Shown here piece after piece: positions 36,865-45,608 of a stretch of DNA of 64,000 nt (positions are counted from its first letter, which is position 1; each line of letters opens with the position of its first letter). The notes beneath the pieces are model-generated. The model made no database searches. It was not told the DNA's origin and was given only the letters and a program-made list of their open reading frames with translations. Source of the DNA: Fructilactobacillus fructivorans (GTDB lineage: Bacteria > Bacillota > Bacilli > Lactobacillales > Lactobacillaceae); contig NZ_AZDS01000002.1 in NCBI RefSeq assembly GCF_001434095.1, positions 186,001 through 250,000 of the forward strand, given 5' to 3'. The position numbers and the translations under genes are program-made.

Positions 36865-37698
36865 ATGAAAAAAGTTTTAGTGCTTGGATCTAGTGGACAA
36901 CTAGGTCGTGAACTATCTGATCTTTTAAACGAACAACAAATTGAGTTTGATGCTCCATCTTCAAAAGAGATGGATGTAACTGATCAAAATAGGGTCATGA
37001 GGTATTTTAAAGATCATCAACCAGAGGTGGTTTTTGATTGTGTGGGTTACACGAACATTGCGAGTGCGGAAAAAGAGCCCGGAAAGACAATCAATCAGAA
37101 CGTTAATTTTCTTGGAACCCAGTACGTTGCTTTGGCTGCAAGAGATGTGAACGCGACATTGGTCCACATCAGTACGAATCGTGTTTTTGATGGAAATGAC
37201 AATTCTGAACCGCATAAGACGACGGACATCCCCAATCCAATCAGTGAATACAGTAAGCAGAAACGGATGGCGGAGCGTGCCATCGAAGAGATTAGTACAA
37301 AATACTATACAATTCGAACGACAAAACTGTTTGGTAAATATGACACGAACTTTACGAACATGTTATTAACTCCCGCCGATGAGAATGGTCTTCGGCATGT
37401 TTCCAATGAACAGCTTAATAACATCACGTGGACAAGGACCTTAGCTGAATTTATGTTATATGTTATTGAAAATGAACTTCCATTCGGAATGTATCATTTA
37501 TCCAACCAAGGATTGACGAATTCTTATAAGGTGTTTCAGAAAATTCAGAAAAATAGTTCAATTGATGTTACACCAACTAATCCCAGAAATGATACGGTCA
37601 TAGAATGGCCGATTCTTGATTTGAGCAAGGTAAATGACACTGATTTTAAAAATCTAACGTGGGATGAGGCCATCGCTCAATTATTGAACACTTTATAA
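36865..37698 (+). CDS. RmlD-like sugar-nucleotide reductase family protein
   Basis: 277 residues, extended SDR. G-S-S-G-Q-L-G-R-E-L is the cofactor loop, M-D-V-T-D-Q follows, and Y-S-K-Q-K carries the catalytic Tyr and Lys. The canonical S-T-D-Y-V-F-D-G of RmlD is S-T-N-R-V-F-D-G here, so substrate or cofactor contacts differ. No rmlA, B or C genes are nearby. It may make a modified nucleotide sugar for the EPS, but rhamnose synthesis cannot be claimed. A ribosome site sits next to the upstream terminator T run. Confidence 0.65.
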   Translation: MKKVLVLGSSGQLGRELSDLLNEQQIEFDAPSSKEMDVTDQNRVMRYFKDHQPEVVFDCVGYTNIASAEKEPGKTINQNVNFLGTQYVALAARDVNATLVHISTNRVFDGNDNSEPHKTTDIPNPISEYSKQKRMAERAIEEISTKYYTIRTTKLFGKYDTNFTNMLLTPADENGLRHVSNEQLNNITWTRTLAEFMLYVIENELPFGMYHLSNQGLTNSYKVFQKIQKNSSIDVTPTNPRNDTVIEWPILDLSKVNDTDFKNLTWDEAIAQLLNTL

Positions 37699-37806
37699 TA
37701 CTAAAACCCGTTTTCTGCAATCTTTTTTAACCTCCGTGTAATGTTTTCCTAATATTACTGAAATTTCCACCCCTTAACGTATTGAATGTTGAGAGGAGGA
37801 AAAGAC

Positions 37807-38250
37807 ATGAACTGGAAACACATTATTCTAACAGTAGTCAGTGTTGCAGCTATTTTTACTACGGGCATAGCAGTCGCAAATAGTTCGCGCATGGACGTTA
37901 ATGCTGATTCATCGAGATACACCACCGTTAATAGACAGAAAAAAGTTCAGAAAGCAAAACGGGCGAAACAACCCGTAAAAGTAATTAAGTCAGAAAGTTC
38001 AGTAACTCAGTTAAGCAAGTCCGAAGGGGCTGCCAAAAACTGGATTGCTTATCAAGAATCACGTGGTGACTATCACGCCAAGAATCCAACTAACCCAACA
38101 GTGTACGGTAAGTACCAATTAAGTCGAACTTACCTGCACGGCGATTATTCAAAAGAGAATCAAGAACGGACTGCCGATAATTACGTTTATGGACGTTATG
38201 GATCTTGGAAGAACGCTAAAAAACATTGGGAAAATAATAACTGGTACTAA
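37807..38250 (+). CDS. Secreted Apf-like cell-wall protein
   Basis: 147 residues: a signal peptide or anchor (about 4-26), a Lys/Gln-rich linker, and a compact C-terminal domain of about 70 residues with I-A-Y-Q-E-S-R-G, Y-G-K-Y-Q-L-S and Y-G-R-Y-G-S-W motifs ending in N-N-W-Y. This domain is shared with lactobacillar aggregation-promoting factors and related muralytic (lysozyme/Rpf-like) enzymes; the Glu in Y-Q-E-S is the probable catalytic acid. No LysM domain is present. The ATG at 37807 has GAGGAGG upstream; an earlier start at 37786 does not. Confidence 0.75.
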   Translation: MNWKHIILTVVSVAAIFTTGIAVANSSRMDVNADSSRYTTVNRQKKVQKAKRAKQPVKVIKSESSVTQLSKSEGAAKNWIAYQESRGDYHAKNPTNPTVYGKYQLSRTYLHGDYSKENQERTADNYVYGRYGSWKNAKKHWENNNWY

Positions 38251-38263
38251 ACTTTTAGTACAT

Positions 38264-38295
38264 AAGGCTCATGACAAAAGTCATGAGCCTTTTTG
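38264..38295 (+). terminator. Terminator after the Apf-like gene
   Basis: AAGGCTCATGAC and GTCATGAGCCTT form a perfect 12-bp stem followed by T. Confidence 0.9.
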
Positions 38296-38361
38296 CGTGT
38301 TAATGAAGCTTTTAATGGTAAGGTTAGGTTAAGAATAAATATGTAATTGGAGGGATATATT

Positions 38362-39120
38362 ATGACAGACAGATTAAAGAACAAAGTTGCAATCATTACT
38401 GGTGGGACCCTTGGAATTGGCTATGCCATTGCCGAGATGTTTGTTAAAGAAGGCGCTAAGGTAGCGATTACTGGGCGTAATGAAGATCGTGGCCGTGAAG
38501 CAGCAGATGCAATTAACAAAGAATACCCAAACACAGCTAAATTTATCAAACAGGATGTTTCTGATCCAGAGCGTTGGCCAGAAGTGTTTGAAGAAACTGA
38601 GAAGGATTTTGGTCAAGTTACTACATTGATTAACAATGCTGGAATTGCGATTGGCAAGTCGATCGAAGATACTACCACTGAAGAATGGAAGAAAGTCTTA
38701 AGCATTGATCTTGACGGTGTTTTCTATGGAATGCGTGAAGGAATCAAACAAATGAAGAACAAGAACATTGGTGCTTCCATCGTAAACATGTCATCAATCG
38801 AAGGTTTAGTTGGTGATCCTGATTTGGGTGCTTACAATGCCTCAAAGGGTGGTGTTCGCATGATGTCAAAGTCAGCTGCACTAGATTGTGCGCTTAAAGA
38901 TTACGGCATTCGAGTTAACTCAGTTCACCCAGGCTACATTCAAACTCCAATGGTTAAACCAGACTTTGTTAAAGCCATGTCACAAAGAAGCAAGACTCCA
39001 ATGGGCCACTTAGGTAAACCAAAAGACGTTGCATACGCTGCTGTTTACTTGGCTTCTGATGAATCCGAATTCACTACTGGCAGTGAGTTAGTGGTTGATG
39101 GTGGATACACGGCTCAATAA
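38362..39120 (+). CDS. (R)-specific NADP-dependent alcohol dehydrogenase (SDR)
   Basis: 252 residues, the same length as the well-known Lactobacillus brevis/kefiri (R)-ADH, which it resembles throughout from memory: T-G-G-T-L-G-I-G, I-T-G-R-N (Arg for NADP), N-N-A-G-I-A, N-M-S-S-I-E-G, Y-N-A-S-K-G and the final V-V-D-G-G-Y-T-A-Q. The terminal motif is where Mg2+ binds in that enzyme. It reduces ketones to (R)-alcohols using NADPH. The ATG at 38362 has GGAGGG upstream; a TTG at 38347 overlaps that site and is rejected. Confidence 0.9.
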   Translation: MTDRLKNKVAIITGGTLGIGYAIAEMFVKEGAKVAITGRNEDRGREAADAINKEYPNTAKFIKQDVSDPERWPEVFEETEKDFGQVTTLINNAGIAIGKSIEDTTTEEWKKVLSIDLDGVFYGMREGIKQMKNKNIGASIVNMSSIEGLVGDPDLGAYNASKGGVRMMSKSAALDCALKDYGIRVNSVHPGYIQTPMVKPDFVKAMSQRSKTPMGHLGKPKDVAYAAVYLASDESEFTTGSELVVDGGYTAQ

Positions 39121-39132
39121 AAATTAGTATGA

Positions 39133-39163
39133 AAAAAGGCGACCTCACAGTCGTCTTTTTCTT
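39133..39163. terminator. Bidirectional terminator between the (R)-ADH and a small membrane gene
   Basis: AAAAAGGCGAC and GTCGTCTTTTT pair with one G-U; A and T runs serve both strands. Confidence 0.8.
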
Positions 39164-39170
39164 TTCTGGT

Positions 39171-39284
39171 TTATTTTGTTAAGATGGCGTAAATGCCAGC
39201 AATGACCAAGATAATCATTACAACCGCCATTACAACGATTCGTTTCACTTGTGTTTTATGAAAATTATTAAATTTGTTTGCCAT
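39171..39284 (-). CDS. Small single-pass membrane protein of 37 residues
   Basis: ATG with GAGGAG six bases upstream and a stop next to a terminator support a real gene. A basic, polar N-terminus (about 1-15) is followed by one hydrophobic helix to residue 35. It resembles the many tiny DUF4044-like proteins of lactobacilli, whose role is unknown, but identity is not certain. Confidence 0.6.
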   Translation of the reverse strand: MANKFNNFHKTQVKRIVVMAVVMIILVIAGIYAILTK

Positions 39285-39396
39285 AGTATTCTCCTCTGAT
39301 TGGTTATGAACATTTTAGCATTTAATAAGAGAAAAGAATTGCATTTTAACCACGGTTTAATTCATAATTGAGTTGTTAAAATAAGGAGATAGATCA

Positions 39397-40389
39397 ATGT
39401 TTAAAATAACTATTTACCATGCTGATGCAATGCAGAAGCAATATTTTGAAGATTATAATCAAACAAGTTTTGAACTAAAGTTTGTTAAAGAGAGATTAAC
39501 GATGGCTAATGTGATCCAGGCCCAGGGATCAAATGGTGTCTTGATCGATGGGATGTGCAATGCGGACGCTAAAATTGTTGATCATTTAGCTGACTATGGC
39601 GTTGAGTACTTGTTTACCCGTGCCGTTGGCATTAATAATATTGATGTTAAAGAAGCCACTGCTAAAGGGATCAAAGTGGCTAATGTACCCGACTATTCGC
39701 CACATTCAGTTGCTGGTCTTGCGTTCACACTTGGAATGACGCTTTTCCGTCATGTAGCTCAAGCTACTGCTAACACGCATGATGCTGACTTTCGGATCCT
39801 GCCCCTCTACTTTAGTCGTGAGATTCATGACTCTACGGTTGGAATTATCGGAGCTGGGAGAATTGGAACGGCCGAAGCTGAGATGTATGATGCGGTTGGT
39901 GCTAACGTTTTAGCGTACCAACGTCATCCAAACCCAGACAATCAAGCCGTTAAATTTGTGGAGATGGATGAACTGTTAGCTAAGTCAGATATTGTTTCCA
40001 TCCATGTTCCGTTAACTTCTGGAACCGAAAAATTAATCGGTAAACCAGAATTGGACCAAATGAAGAATGATGCCATTTTGGTTAACACGGCTCGTGGTGG
40101 GGTAGTTGATAGTAATGCTGTCGCTGATGCCGTTGAAAACTTTCAAATTGGTGGTTATGGAACCGATGTTTTGCTTGATGAGGGCGAAGTCATTGGGAAA
40201 GAATTCAACAGTTTGGACGACGTTCCAAGTGCTGAAGACAAGAAATTGATGAAGAATTATCCAAATGTCATCGTGACACCTCATATGGGAGCATTTACCG
40301 AGGAAGCCAATAAAGACATGGTTCGGATTAGTTTTGAGAACTTCAAACAAGTGCTTGCAACTGGTAAACCATTGCATCCAGTAAACTAA
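39397..40389 (+). CDS. D-2-hydroxyacid dehydrogenase, D-LDH/D-HicDH type (copy 1)
   Basis: 330 residues. Rossmann loop G-A-G-R-I-G at 152-157; catalytic Arg 233 (N-T-A-R-G-G), Glu 264 and His 296 (T-P-H-M-G) agree with the D-lactate dehydrogenase/D-2-hydroxyisocaproate dehydrogenase family. After beta strand 2 the Asp that selects NAD is missing; the sequence is A-Y-Q-R-H-P, suggesting NADPH use. It would reduce 2-keto acids to D-2-hydroxy acids. GGAGA precedes the ATG. It is followed 12 bases later by a close paralogue and then by a nitroreductase. Confidence 0.87.
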   Translation: MFKITIYHADAMQKQYFEDYNQTSFELKFVKERLTMANVIQAQGSNGVLIDGMCNADAKIVDHLADYGVEYLFTRAVGINNIDVKEATAKGIKVANVPDYSPHSVAGLAFTLGMTLFRHVAQATANTHDADFRILPLYFSREIHDSTVGIIGAGRIGTAEAEMYDAVGANVLAYQRHPNPDNQAVKFVEMDELLAKSDIVSIHVPLTSGTEKLIGKPELDQMKNDAILVNTARGGVVDSNAVADAVENFQIGGYGTDVLLDEGEVIGKEFNSLDDVPSAEDKKLMKNYPNVIVTPHMGAFTEEANKDMVRISFENFKQVLATGKPLHPVN

Positions 40390-40400
40390 GGAGAGATAGA

Positions 40401-41390
40401 ATGGCAAAGATTACTGCTTATGATGTAAGACCATTTGAAAAAGAATATTTTGTGGACTTAAATTCATATGATTTTGATTTGAATCTGGTTGAGAAGCCAT
40501 TGAGTATTGACACCGTTGACGAAGCGATGGGAACCAACGCTATCTTGATTGATGGCTCGTGTACCGCTGATAAAAAGGTGTTGGATAAAGTCAAAGACCT
40601 TGGGATTAAGTATCTCTTTACTCGTTTTGTCGGGTACAACAACATTGATTTAGATGCTGCCAAGGCCGACGGCATTATGGTGGCGAACGTTCCTAGTTAT
40701 TCCCCATATTCAGTTGCTGAACTTGCACTGACAATGGGGATGGATCTGTTCCGCCACGTTGCTCAGGCAACCGTAAACACCAATAATGCTGACTTTCGTG
40801 TTTTGCCAACTTATTACAGTAACGAAATTCACGACGCTACCGTTGGAATTATTGGTGTTGGTCACATGGGAAGTGCCGAGGCCAAGTTGTACCATAACTT
40901 AGGAGCCAAAGTTCTTGGTTACCAGCGTCATCCTAATGACAATCCGGACGTGACGTTTGTTAGTGAAGATGAGTTGTTAGAGAAATCTGATATTGTCTCA
41001 CTGCACGTCCCATACGTCCCAGGTGAAAACGACGAAATGATTGGTGGGCCTGAACTGGCAAAGATGAAACGCAACGCTATTCTGGTTAACACGGCGCGTG
41101 GTGAGTTGGTTGATACGAATGCAATTACGATTGCTTTGTCAGGTAGTAATATTGGTGGATACGCTGCCGATGTAATTATTGATGAAAATCAAATTGACGG
41201 CAATGAGTTCAATTCATTGGATGATCTTCCAAACAAAGACGTGTTAGAATTGATGAAGCGTTATCCAAATGTTATTATTACTCCACACATTGGGTATCTA
41301 ACTAAACCCGCTACGATTGACATGATCAAGGTTAGTTATGATAACTTTCATGAAGCCATGACAACTGGGAAGACCAAGAATCAAATTTAA
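40401..41390 (+). CDS. D-2-hydroxyacid dehydrogenase (copy 2)
   Basis: 329 residues, collinear with the preceding gene over its full length; roughly half of the residues agree by eye. G-V-G-H-M-G replaces G-A-G-R-I-G; the catalytic Arg (N-T-A-R-G-E), Glu in the I-D-E-N-Q region and His (T-P-H-I-G-Y) are kept. The same G-Y-Q-R-H-P segment follows beta strand 2, again pointing to NADPH. It arose by tandem duplication; divergence suggests a different 2-keto acid. GGAGAG lies before the ATG. Confidence 0.87.
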   Translation: MAKITAYDVRPFEKEYFVDLNSYDFDLNLVEKPLSIDTVDEAMGTNAILIDGSCTADKKVLDKVKDLGIKYLFTRFVGYNNIDLDAAKADGIMVANVPSYSPYSVAELALTMGMDLFRHVAQATVNTNNADFRVLPTYYSNEIHDATVGIIGVGHMGSAEAKLYHNLGAKVLGYQRHPNDNPDVTFVSEDELLEKSDIVSLHVPYVPGENDEMIGGPELAKMKRNAILVNTARGELVDTNAITIALSGSNIGGYAADVIIDENQIDGNEFNSLDDLPNKDVLELMKRYPNVIITPHIGYLTKPATIDMIKVSYDNFHEAMTTGKTKNQI

Positions 41391-41408
41391 CGAAAGAAGT
41401 TTTTAAAC

Positions 41409-42014
41409 ATGGAATTAAAGCAACAATTCTTAGACCTAGAGAAAAACCGACGGACCATCTATGATTTAGGAAAAGACGTTCCGTTCTCTCAAGACGATCT
41501 ATATACTTATATTAAGGAATTAATCAAATACACACCAAGCGCCTTTAACGGGCAAACGGTTCGTGCCGTTGTGTTATTCGACGAGAACCATGACAAGCTG
41601 TGGGACATCGTTGAAGATGCCTTAAGAGAAAAAGTGCCAGCAAATGGTTTCCTTCGAACTAAGGCTAAAATCTCGACTTTTAGGGATGCTTATGCATCAA
41701 TCCTGTTCTTTACTGACATGGATAAGGTTAAGGAATTGCAGGGTCAATTCAAGACGTATCAGTACGAAATGTATAACTGGTCAGAAGAAGGCCAAGGCAA
41801 CGCTCAGTTCGCCGTTTGGACTGGACTTGAAGAAAATGGTTTAGGTGTTAATATTCAACACTATGATCCATTGATTAATGCTCAAGTTGCTTCTACCTTT
41901 GACATTCCTGATAACTGGCAACTACGTGCTGAGATGAACTTTGGTTCTGTCAACACTCCAGCTGGTAAGAAGGACTTTATGGACGATAGCAAGCGATTTA
42001 AAGAATTTAAATAA
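41409..42014 (+). CDS. Nitroreductase family protein (Frm2/Hbn1-like)
   Basis: 201 residues. R-R-T-I-Y near the start, T-P-S-A-F-N-G-Q (FMN contacts), the Q-Y-E-M-Y-N-W-S-E-E-G-Q-G-N-A-Q stretch and G-L-G-V-N-I-Q-H-Y match the short single-domain FMN nitroreductases typified by yeast Frm2/Hbn1 and bacterial homologues. Such enzymes reduce nitro or quinone compounds or act in redox balance. It follows the two dehydrogenases by 18 bases, in one likely operon. Confidence 0.85.
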   Translation: MELKQQFLDLEKNRRTIYDLGKDVPFSQDDLYTYIKELIKYTPSAFNGQTVRAVVLFDENHDKLWDIVEDALREKVPANGFLRTKAKISTFRDAYASILFFTDMDKVKELQGQFKTYQYEMYNWSEEGQGNAQFAVWTGLEENGLGVNIQHYDPLINAQVASTFDIPDNWQLRAEMNFGSVNTPAGKKDFMDDSKRFKEFK

Positions 42015-42023
42015 GATATACGT

Positions 42024-42063
42024 AAAAAGAAGCATGAAGATTTTATCTTCATGCTTCTTTTTT
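42024..42063 (+). terminator. Terminator after the dehydrogenase-nitroreductase operon
   Basis: AAGAAGCATGAAGAT and ATCTTCATGCTTCTT form a perfect 15-bp stem with a three-base loop, then a run of T. Confidence 0.92.
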
Positions 42064-42142
42064 GTTGGATAAAATTATGTTTCGTGTTTTGAATAATTCT
42101 GATATGATTATATATGTATTTTATTAATTAAGAGGTGCTGTT

Positions 42143-43867
42143 ATCACAAAATGTAAAAGGATTATTCAAAGACATCCCAATTTATTGGTAATGATGTTAT
42201 TTGGATTGTTGAGTATTTTGATTGTTTTACCGTATTTTCATGGTGGAGTTGTTTATAATCAATTTGATCTTCAATTCCATATTTCTAGTATTCAAGAAAA
42301 TTATTTAAATGTGAAGAATGGAAATTGGACTCATATTTTACCAGATATAAATACTAAAACATTCGGCAATTTTGGGTATCCGAATAGTTTATTTTATCCA
42401 ATTTTTACTTTTTTACCTGAAATATTTATTCATTTAATTTTTAAAAGTGCTTGGATTTCATATTTAATTTTTGCGATAATAGCAAACTTTTTGATTCTTT
42501 TATCAATGTTTATTTTATGTCGAAAACTGAGTATTTCAATGATTCCTTCCATAATTGGATCATTAATTTATGAGTTTTCAGGATTTAATCAGATATGGCA
42601 ATTTAATAATGAAGATATTTCCCAAGTTATGGTATTGATTTTCTTGCCAATTGCGTTTTATGGAGTTTATCAAATTATTCTTGGTAATTATAAGAAATGG
42701 TATATCCTTTCAATTGGGATGTTTTTGATCTGCATGACTCATCTTGTTTCTTTAGTGATGGTTTCAATGTTTGTTCTTTTCTTAGCATTGTATGTTTTAT
42801 TTACCAATTTTAATTTACGAGAAAAGGTAGTAAGAATAATAACATTGATTATATCGGCTGTTGTTACTTTGCTTTTATCTGCATTTTTCTTAGTGCCTTT
42901 ACTTTTTAATATGCATTATGTAGGAAACATTTCAGTATTTGTCATTCAATTAGATAAATTTGCTATCAACTTACAAAATTTTTTCTTTAATTATCTACCA
43001 AATAATAATCTAGAAACTAACTGGACGCAATTATCCGGCATAGGTATTTTAGGATTAGTTGCAATTGCTTTGATTTGTGTTGCATGGAAACATTTGAGTA
43101 GAGAATACCGATACTTGGTATTAGGTTTAATCATTTTTAGTTTATTAACTACTAATTTATTTCCGTGGAATTTGTTTCAAAATGTAATGCAGTTTTTGCA
43201 ATTTCCTATTAGATTTATGCTGATTGTTTCATTTCTACTAGCAATCTTAGGAGCAAAATCTACACAAATTGTTCTAGAAAATAATTTATTAAGTTCTTCT
43301 AAAAATTTTGGGATATTTTTTGTTATATTAATTAGTTCTATTGGAATAATTTTTACAACTTCTACTACTGAATATTTGAAGCATAGTGGGAGACAAGTAT
43401 TGTCAACTGAAGAATTTGAAAAAGTTTCCCCAGAATGGGATACATTAGATTATTTACCGCAGGTTTCCCAGCCTATAAGGGATGATTTATTTAAGCATTC
43501 AATTCCGAAAATGAATACTAAACAAAAGGGGTTGAAACAGGGTGAATATTTGACTTCATATGATCAAGTTAGTTACCAATTACGTTCAAATAAGGATTTA
43601 TCAAGTATACGACTCCCCAATATTTACTATCCGGGATTTCATGCATATGTTAATAATAAAGAAGTACCAATTAAAGTTGATAAAAACAAGGCTATTAACA
43701 TCCCAGTTCGAAAGGGTATAAACAATATTGATATTGTATACAAGAAGACCATTACCCAGATTGTTACTTTGTGGATCAGTATTATTATTTGGATTGTTTT
43801 AATTGGGTGGATTGTTTATAAGAAATTATTCAATAGAAAAATAAAGCATAAAAAGTTATATAAATAA
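42143..43867 (+). CDS. Large GT-C/YfhO-like membrane protein (copy 1), possible AUC start
   Basis: 574 residues, about 12 membrane helices. F-D-L-Q-F-H-I-S in the first outer loop resembles the acidic catalytic loop of GT-C glycosyltransferases; Q-F-P-I-R-F near 345 and a soluble tail with Y-Y-P-G-F-H-A-Y-V recall YfhO/PTPS-related membrane proteins. The first standard start (TTG 42185) has no ribosome site. AGAGGTG (42131-42137) is five bases before an ATC at 42143, and translation from there aligns residue by residue with the ATG-started neighbour. Likely a lipid-linked sugar transferase of the envelope. AT-rich. Confidence 0.65.
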   Translation: MTKCKRIIQRHPNLLVMMLFGLLSILIVLPYFHGGVVYNQFDLQFHISSIQENYLNVKNGNWTHILPDINTKTFGNFGYPNSLFYPIFTFLPEIFIHLIFKSAWISYLIFAIIANFLILLSMFILCRKLSISMIPSIIGSLIYEFSGFNQIWQFNNEDISQVMVLIFLPIAFYGVYQIILGNYKKWYILSIGMFLICMTHLVSLVMVSMFVLFLALYVLFTNFNLREKVVRIITLIISAVVTLLLSAFFLVPLLFNMHYVGNISVFVIQLDKFAINLQNFFFNYLPNNNLETNWTQLSGIGILGLVAIALICVAWKHLSREYRYLVLGLIIFSLLTTNLFPWNLFQNVMQFLQFPIRFMLIVSFLLAILGAKSTQIVLENNLLSSSKNFGIFFVILISSIGIIFTTSTTEYLKHSGRQVLSTEEFEKVSPEWDTLDYLPQVSQPIRDDLFKHSIPKMNTKQKGLKQGEYLTSYDQVSYQLRSNKDLSSIRLPNIYYPGFHAYVNNKEVPIKVDKNKAINIPVRKGINNIDIVYKKTITQIVTLWISIIIWIVLIGWIVYKKLFNRKIKHKKLYK

Positions 43868-43869
43868 AT

Positions 43870-43903
43870 TAAAAAATATGGAAGTTCTATCTTCATATTT
43901 TTT
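43870..43903 (+). terminator. Terminator between the two GT-C-like copies
   Basis: AAAAATATG-AAG and CTTCATATTTTT pair with one bulge, with six T following. Confidence 0.7.
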
Positions 43904-43937
43904 ATGTGAAATATCAAATTGTAAAAGGAATGATTAA

Positions 43938-45605
43938 ATGCATAAGTCTATTACTTTTATGAACAAGCATAAAAGTTTTGTAATTTTTATTATATTTTTT
44001 GTTTTAAGTTTATTAATGATTATTCCATATTGGAATTTTCCATATATTGTAAATGATTTGCCATATCATTTGGCACCATTGAATGAAGCTAATTATTTTA
44101 TTCAAAAACATCAATGGTTTAATATTTTCTCGAGTATTAGTACTAAAACGATGGGTGAGTTTGGATATCCAGAAAATTTGTTTTATCCGTCTTTTACATA
44201 CTATCCAGTTCTTATATTTAGAATAATTCACTTAAGTGCTTTTAGAACATATTTATTGTCTCTCATAGTTATTAATTTCTTAGCATTTTGTTCTATGTAT
44301 ATAGTGACCAAAAAATTAACTAATAGTAAGAAAGCAGCTCTATTTTCATCAATTGTTTACGGATTTTCTCAATACAAGCTAAATGATATGTATGTGTTCC
44401 AAAATGTAGCGGAGAGTATCGCATTTATTTTGGTGCCTATTTGTTTTTACGGACTTTATCAAATAATATGTTTTGACTATAAAAAATGGTGGATATTATC
44501 AATTGGGTTATCCCTTCTTATTCTCACTCACGTTTTATCTGTTGTAGTTTTAAGCGTATTTATGCTTCTTTCACTTGGAATGCTTTTTATTAAAAAAAGT
44601 AGTTGGCAGGTTAAATTAAAAAGGATTTTTTGGTTAATAGTAGCTGGAATTGTCAGTTTATTATTGTCAGTAATATTTTTAGGTCCTTTGATTCAGAATT
44701 ATTTATCTATTAATGGAAATTTATTAATGGGTAAAAGTATTTTATTTACTAATGCTGTTAATATTAATAATGTTATTGGGGCTTCAGTTGGACTAATTGA
44801 AGTAGTGATAATAATTATGGCATTAGTTTATTTTAAATATTTGTTGACATTCTATAGATATATACTCGTTGAGATTTTCATCTCAATATTATTGATAACC
44901 AATTTATTTCCATGGGGTCTTCTTCAATCAATAATGTACCCTATTCAATTTCCAGTTAGATTTCTTGCCATTACAAACTTTTTGGTAGCACTTATCGGTG
45001 GTAAATGTTTATTAATTTTATTTAGTAGAGTTAGCTACAATAATAAAAGTAAATATTCTTTATTTTTTGGTGGATTAGTTATTTTAGAATTATGTATTTT
45101 TACTGCACAAGCAGAAATGAATAGAAGAAATTTACCTAAAATTTCTGTTGATGAATTTAATTTGAGATCTTCTCAAATTTCTTATTATGATTATCTTCCG
45201 AAAAATGCAGAGCCAATAATTAATAAGTTAGATAAACATTCAATTCCATTAATGAATAAAGCAAGTAATATCAAGCAAAGCGGTTATTCGACATCTTATA
45301 ATGCCATTCATTATAAGATAAATAATGGTAGTAGAATAAAATATATTAACTTACCAAATGAGTATTATCCTGGATTTCATGCTTATGTAAATAATAAAGA
45401 AGTTCCAATTAAATCTAATAAAAACAATGCCATTAATATCCCAATACAAAAGGGTAGAAATGATATTGATATTATGTATAAGAGTACTATAACTCAAATT
45501 ATTTCTTTTTGGATTAGCATTATTAGTTGGATCATTTTAATTAGTTTTATTAGTTACAAAAAGTTTATAAATTTCAGAATAAAGCATAAAAAATCAAATA
45601 AATAA
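43938..45605 (+). CDS. Large GT-C/YfhO-like membrane protein (copy 2)
   Basis: 555 residues with the same plan as the gene before it: basic start, about 12 helices, V-N-D-L-P-Y-H-L in the first outer loop as the putative catalytic acidic motif, T-N-L-F-P-W and Q-F-P-V-R-F in the middle, and an outer tail before a last helix. The final 110 residues are almost the same as in copy 1, including at the DNA level, while the membrane core is more divergent. Own ribosome site (AAAGGA), own terminators. Strongly AT-rich. Confidence 0.7.
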   Translation: MHKSITFMNKHKSFVIFIIFFVLSLLMIIPYWNFPYIVNDLPYHLAPLNEANYFIQKHQWFNIFSSISTKTMGEFGYPENLFYPSFTYYPVLIFRIIHLSAFRTYLLSLIVINFLAFCSMYIVTKKLTNSKKAALFSSIVYGFSQYKLNDMYVFQNVAESIAFILVPICFYGLYQIICFDYKKWWILSIGLSLLILTHVLSVVVLSVFMLLSLGMLFIKKSSWQVKLKRIFWLIVAGIVSLLLSVIFLGPLIQNYLSINGNLLMGKSILFTNAVNINNVIGASVGLIEVVIIIMALVYFKYLLTFYRYILVEIFISILLITNLFPWGLLQSIMYPIQFPVRFLAITNFLVALIGGKCLLILFSRVSYNNKSKYSLFFGGLVILELCIFTAQAEMNRRNLPKISVDEFNLRSSQISYYDYLPKNAEPIINKLDKHSIPLMNKASNIKQSGYSTSYNAIHYKINNGSRIKYINLPNEYYPGFHAYVNNKEVPIKSNKNNAINIPIQKGRNDIDIMYKSTITQIISFWISIISWIILISFISYKKFINFRIKHKKSNK

Positions 45606-45608
45606 CTT

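Noticed and set aside
36865-37698. Calling this gene rmlD and predicting rhamnose
   Set aside because: Key motif changed and no rmlABC in the window.
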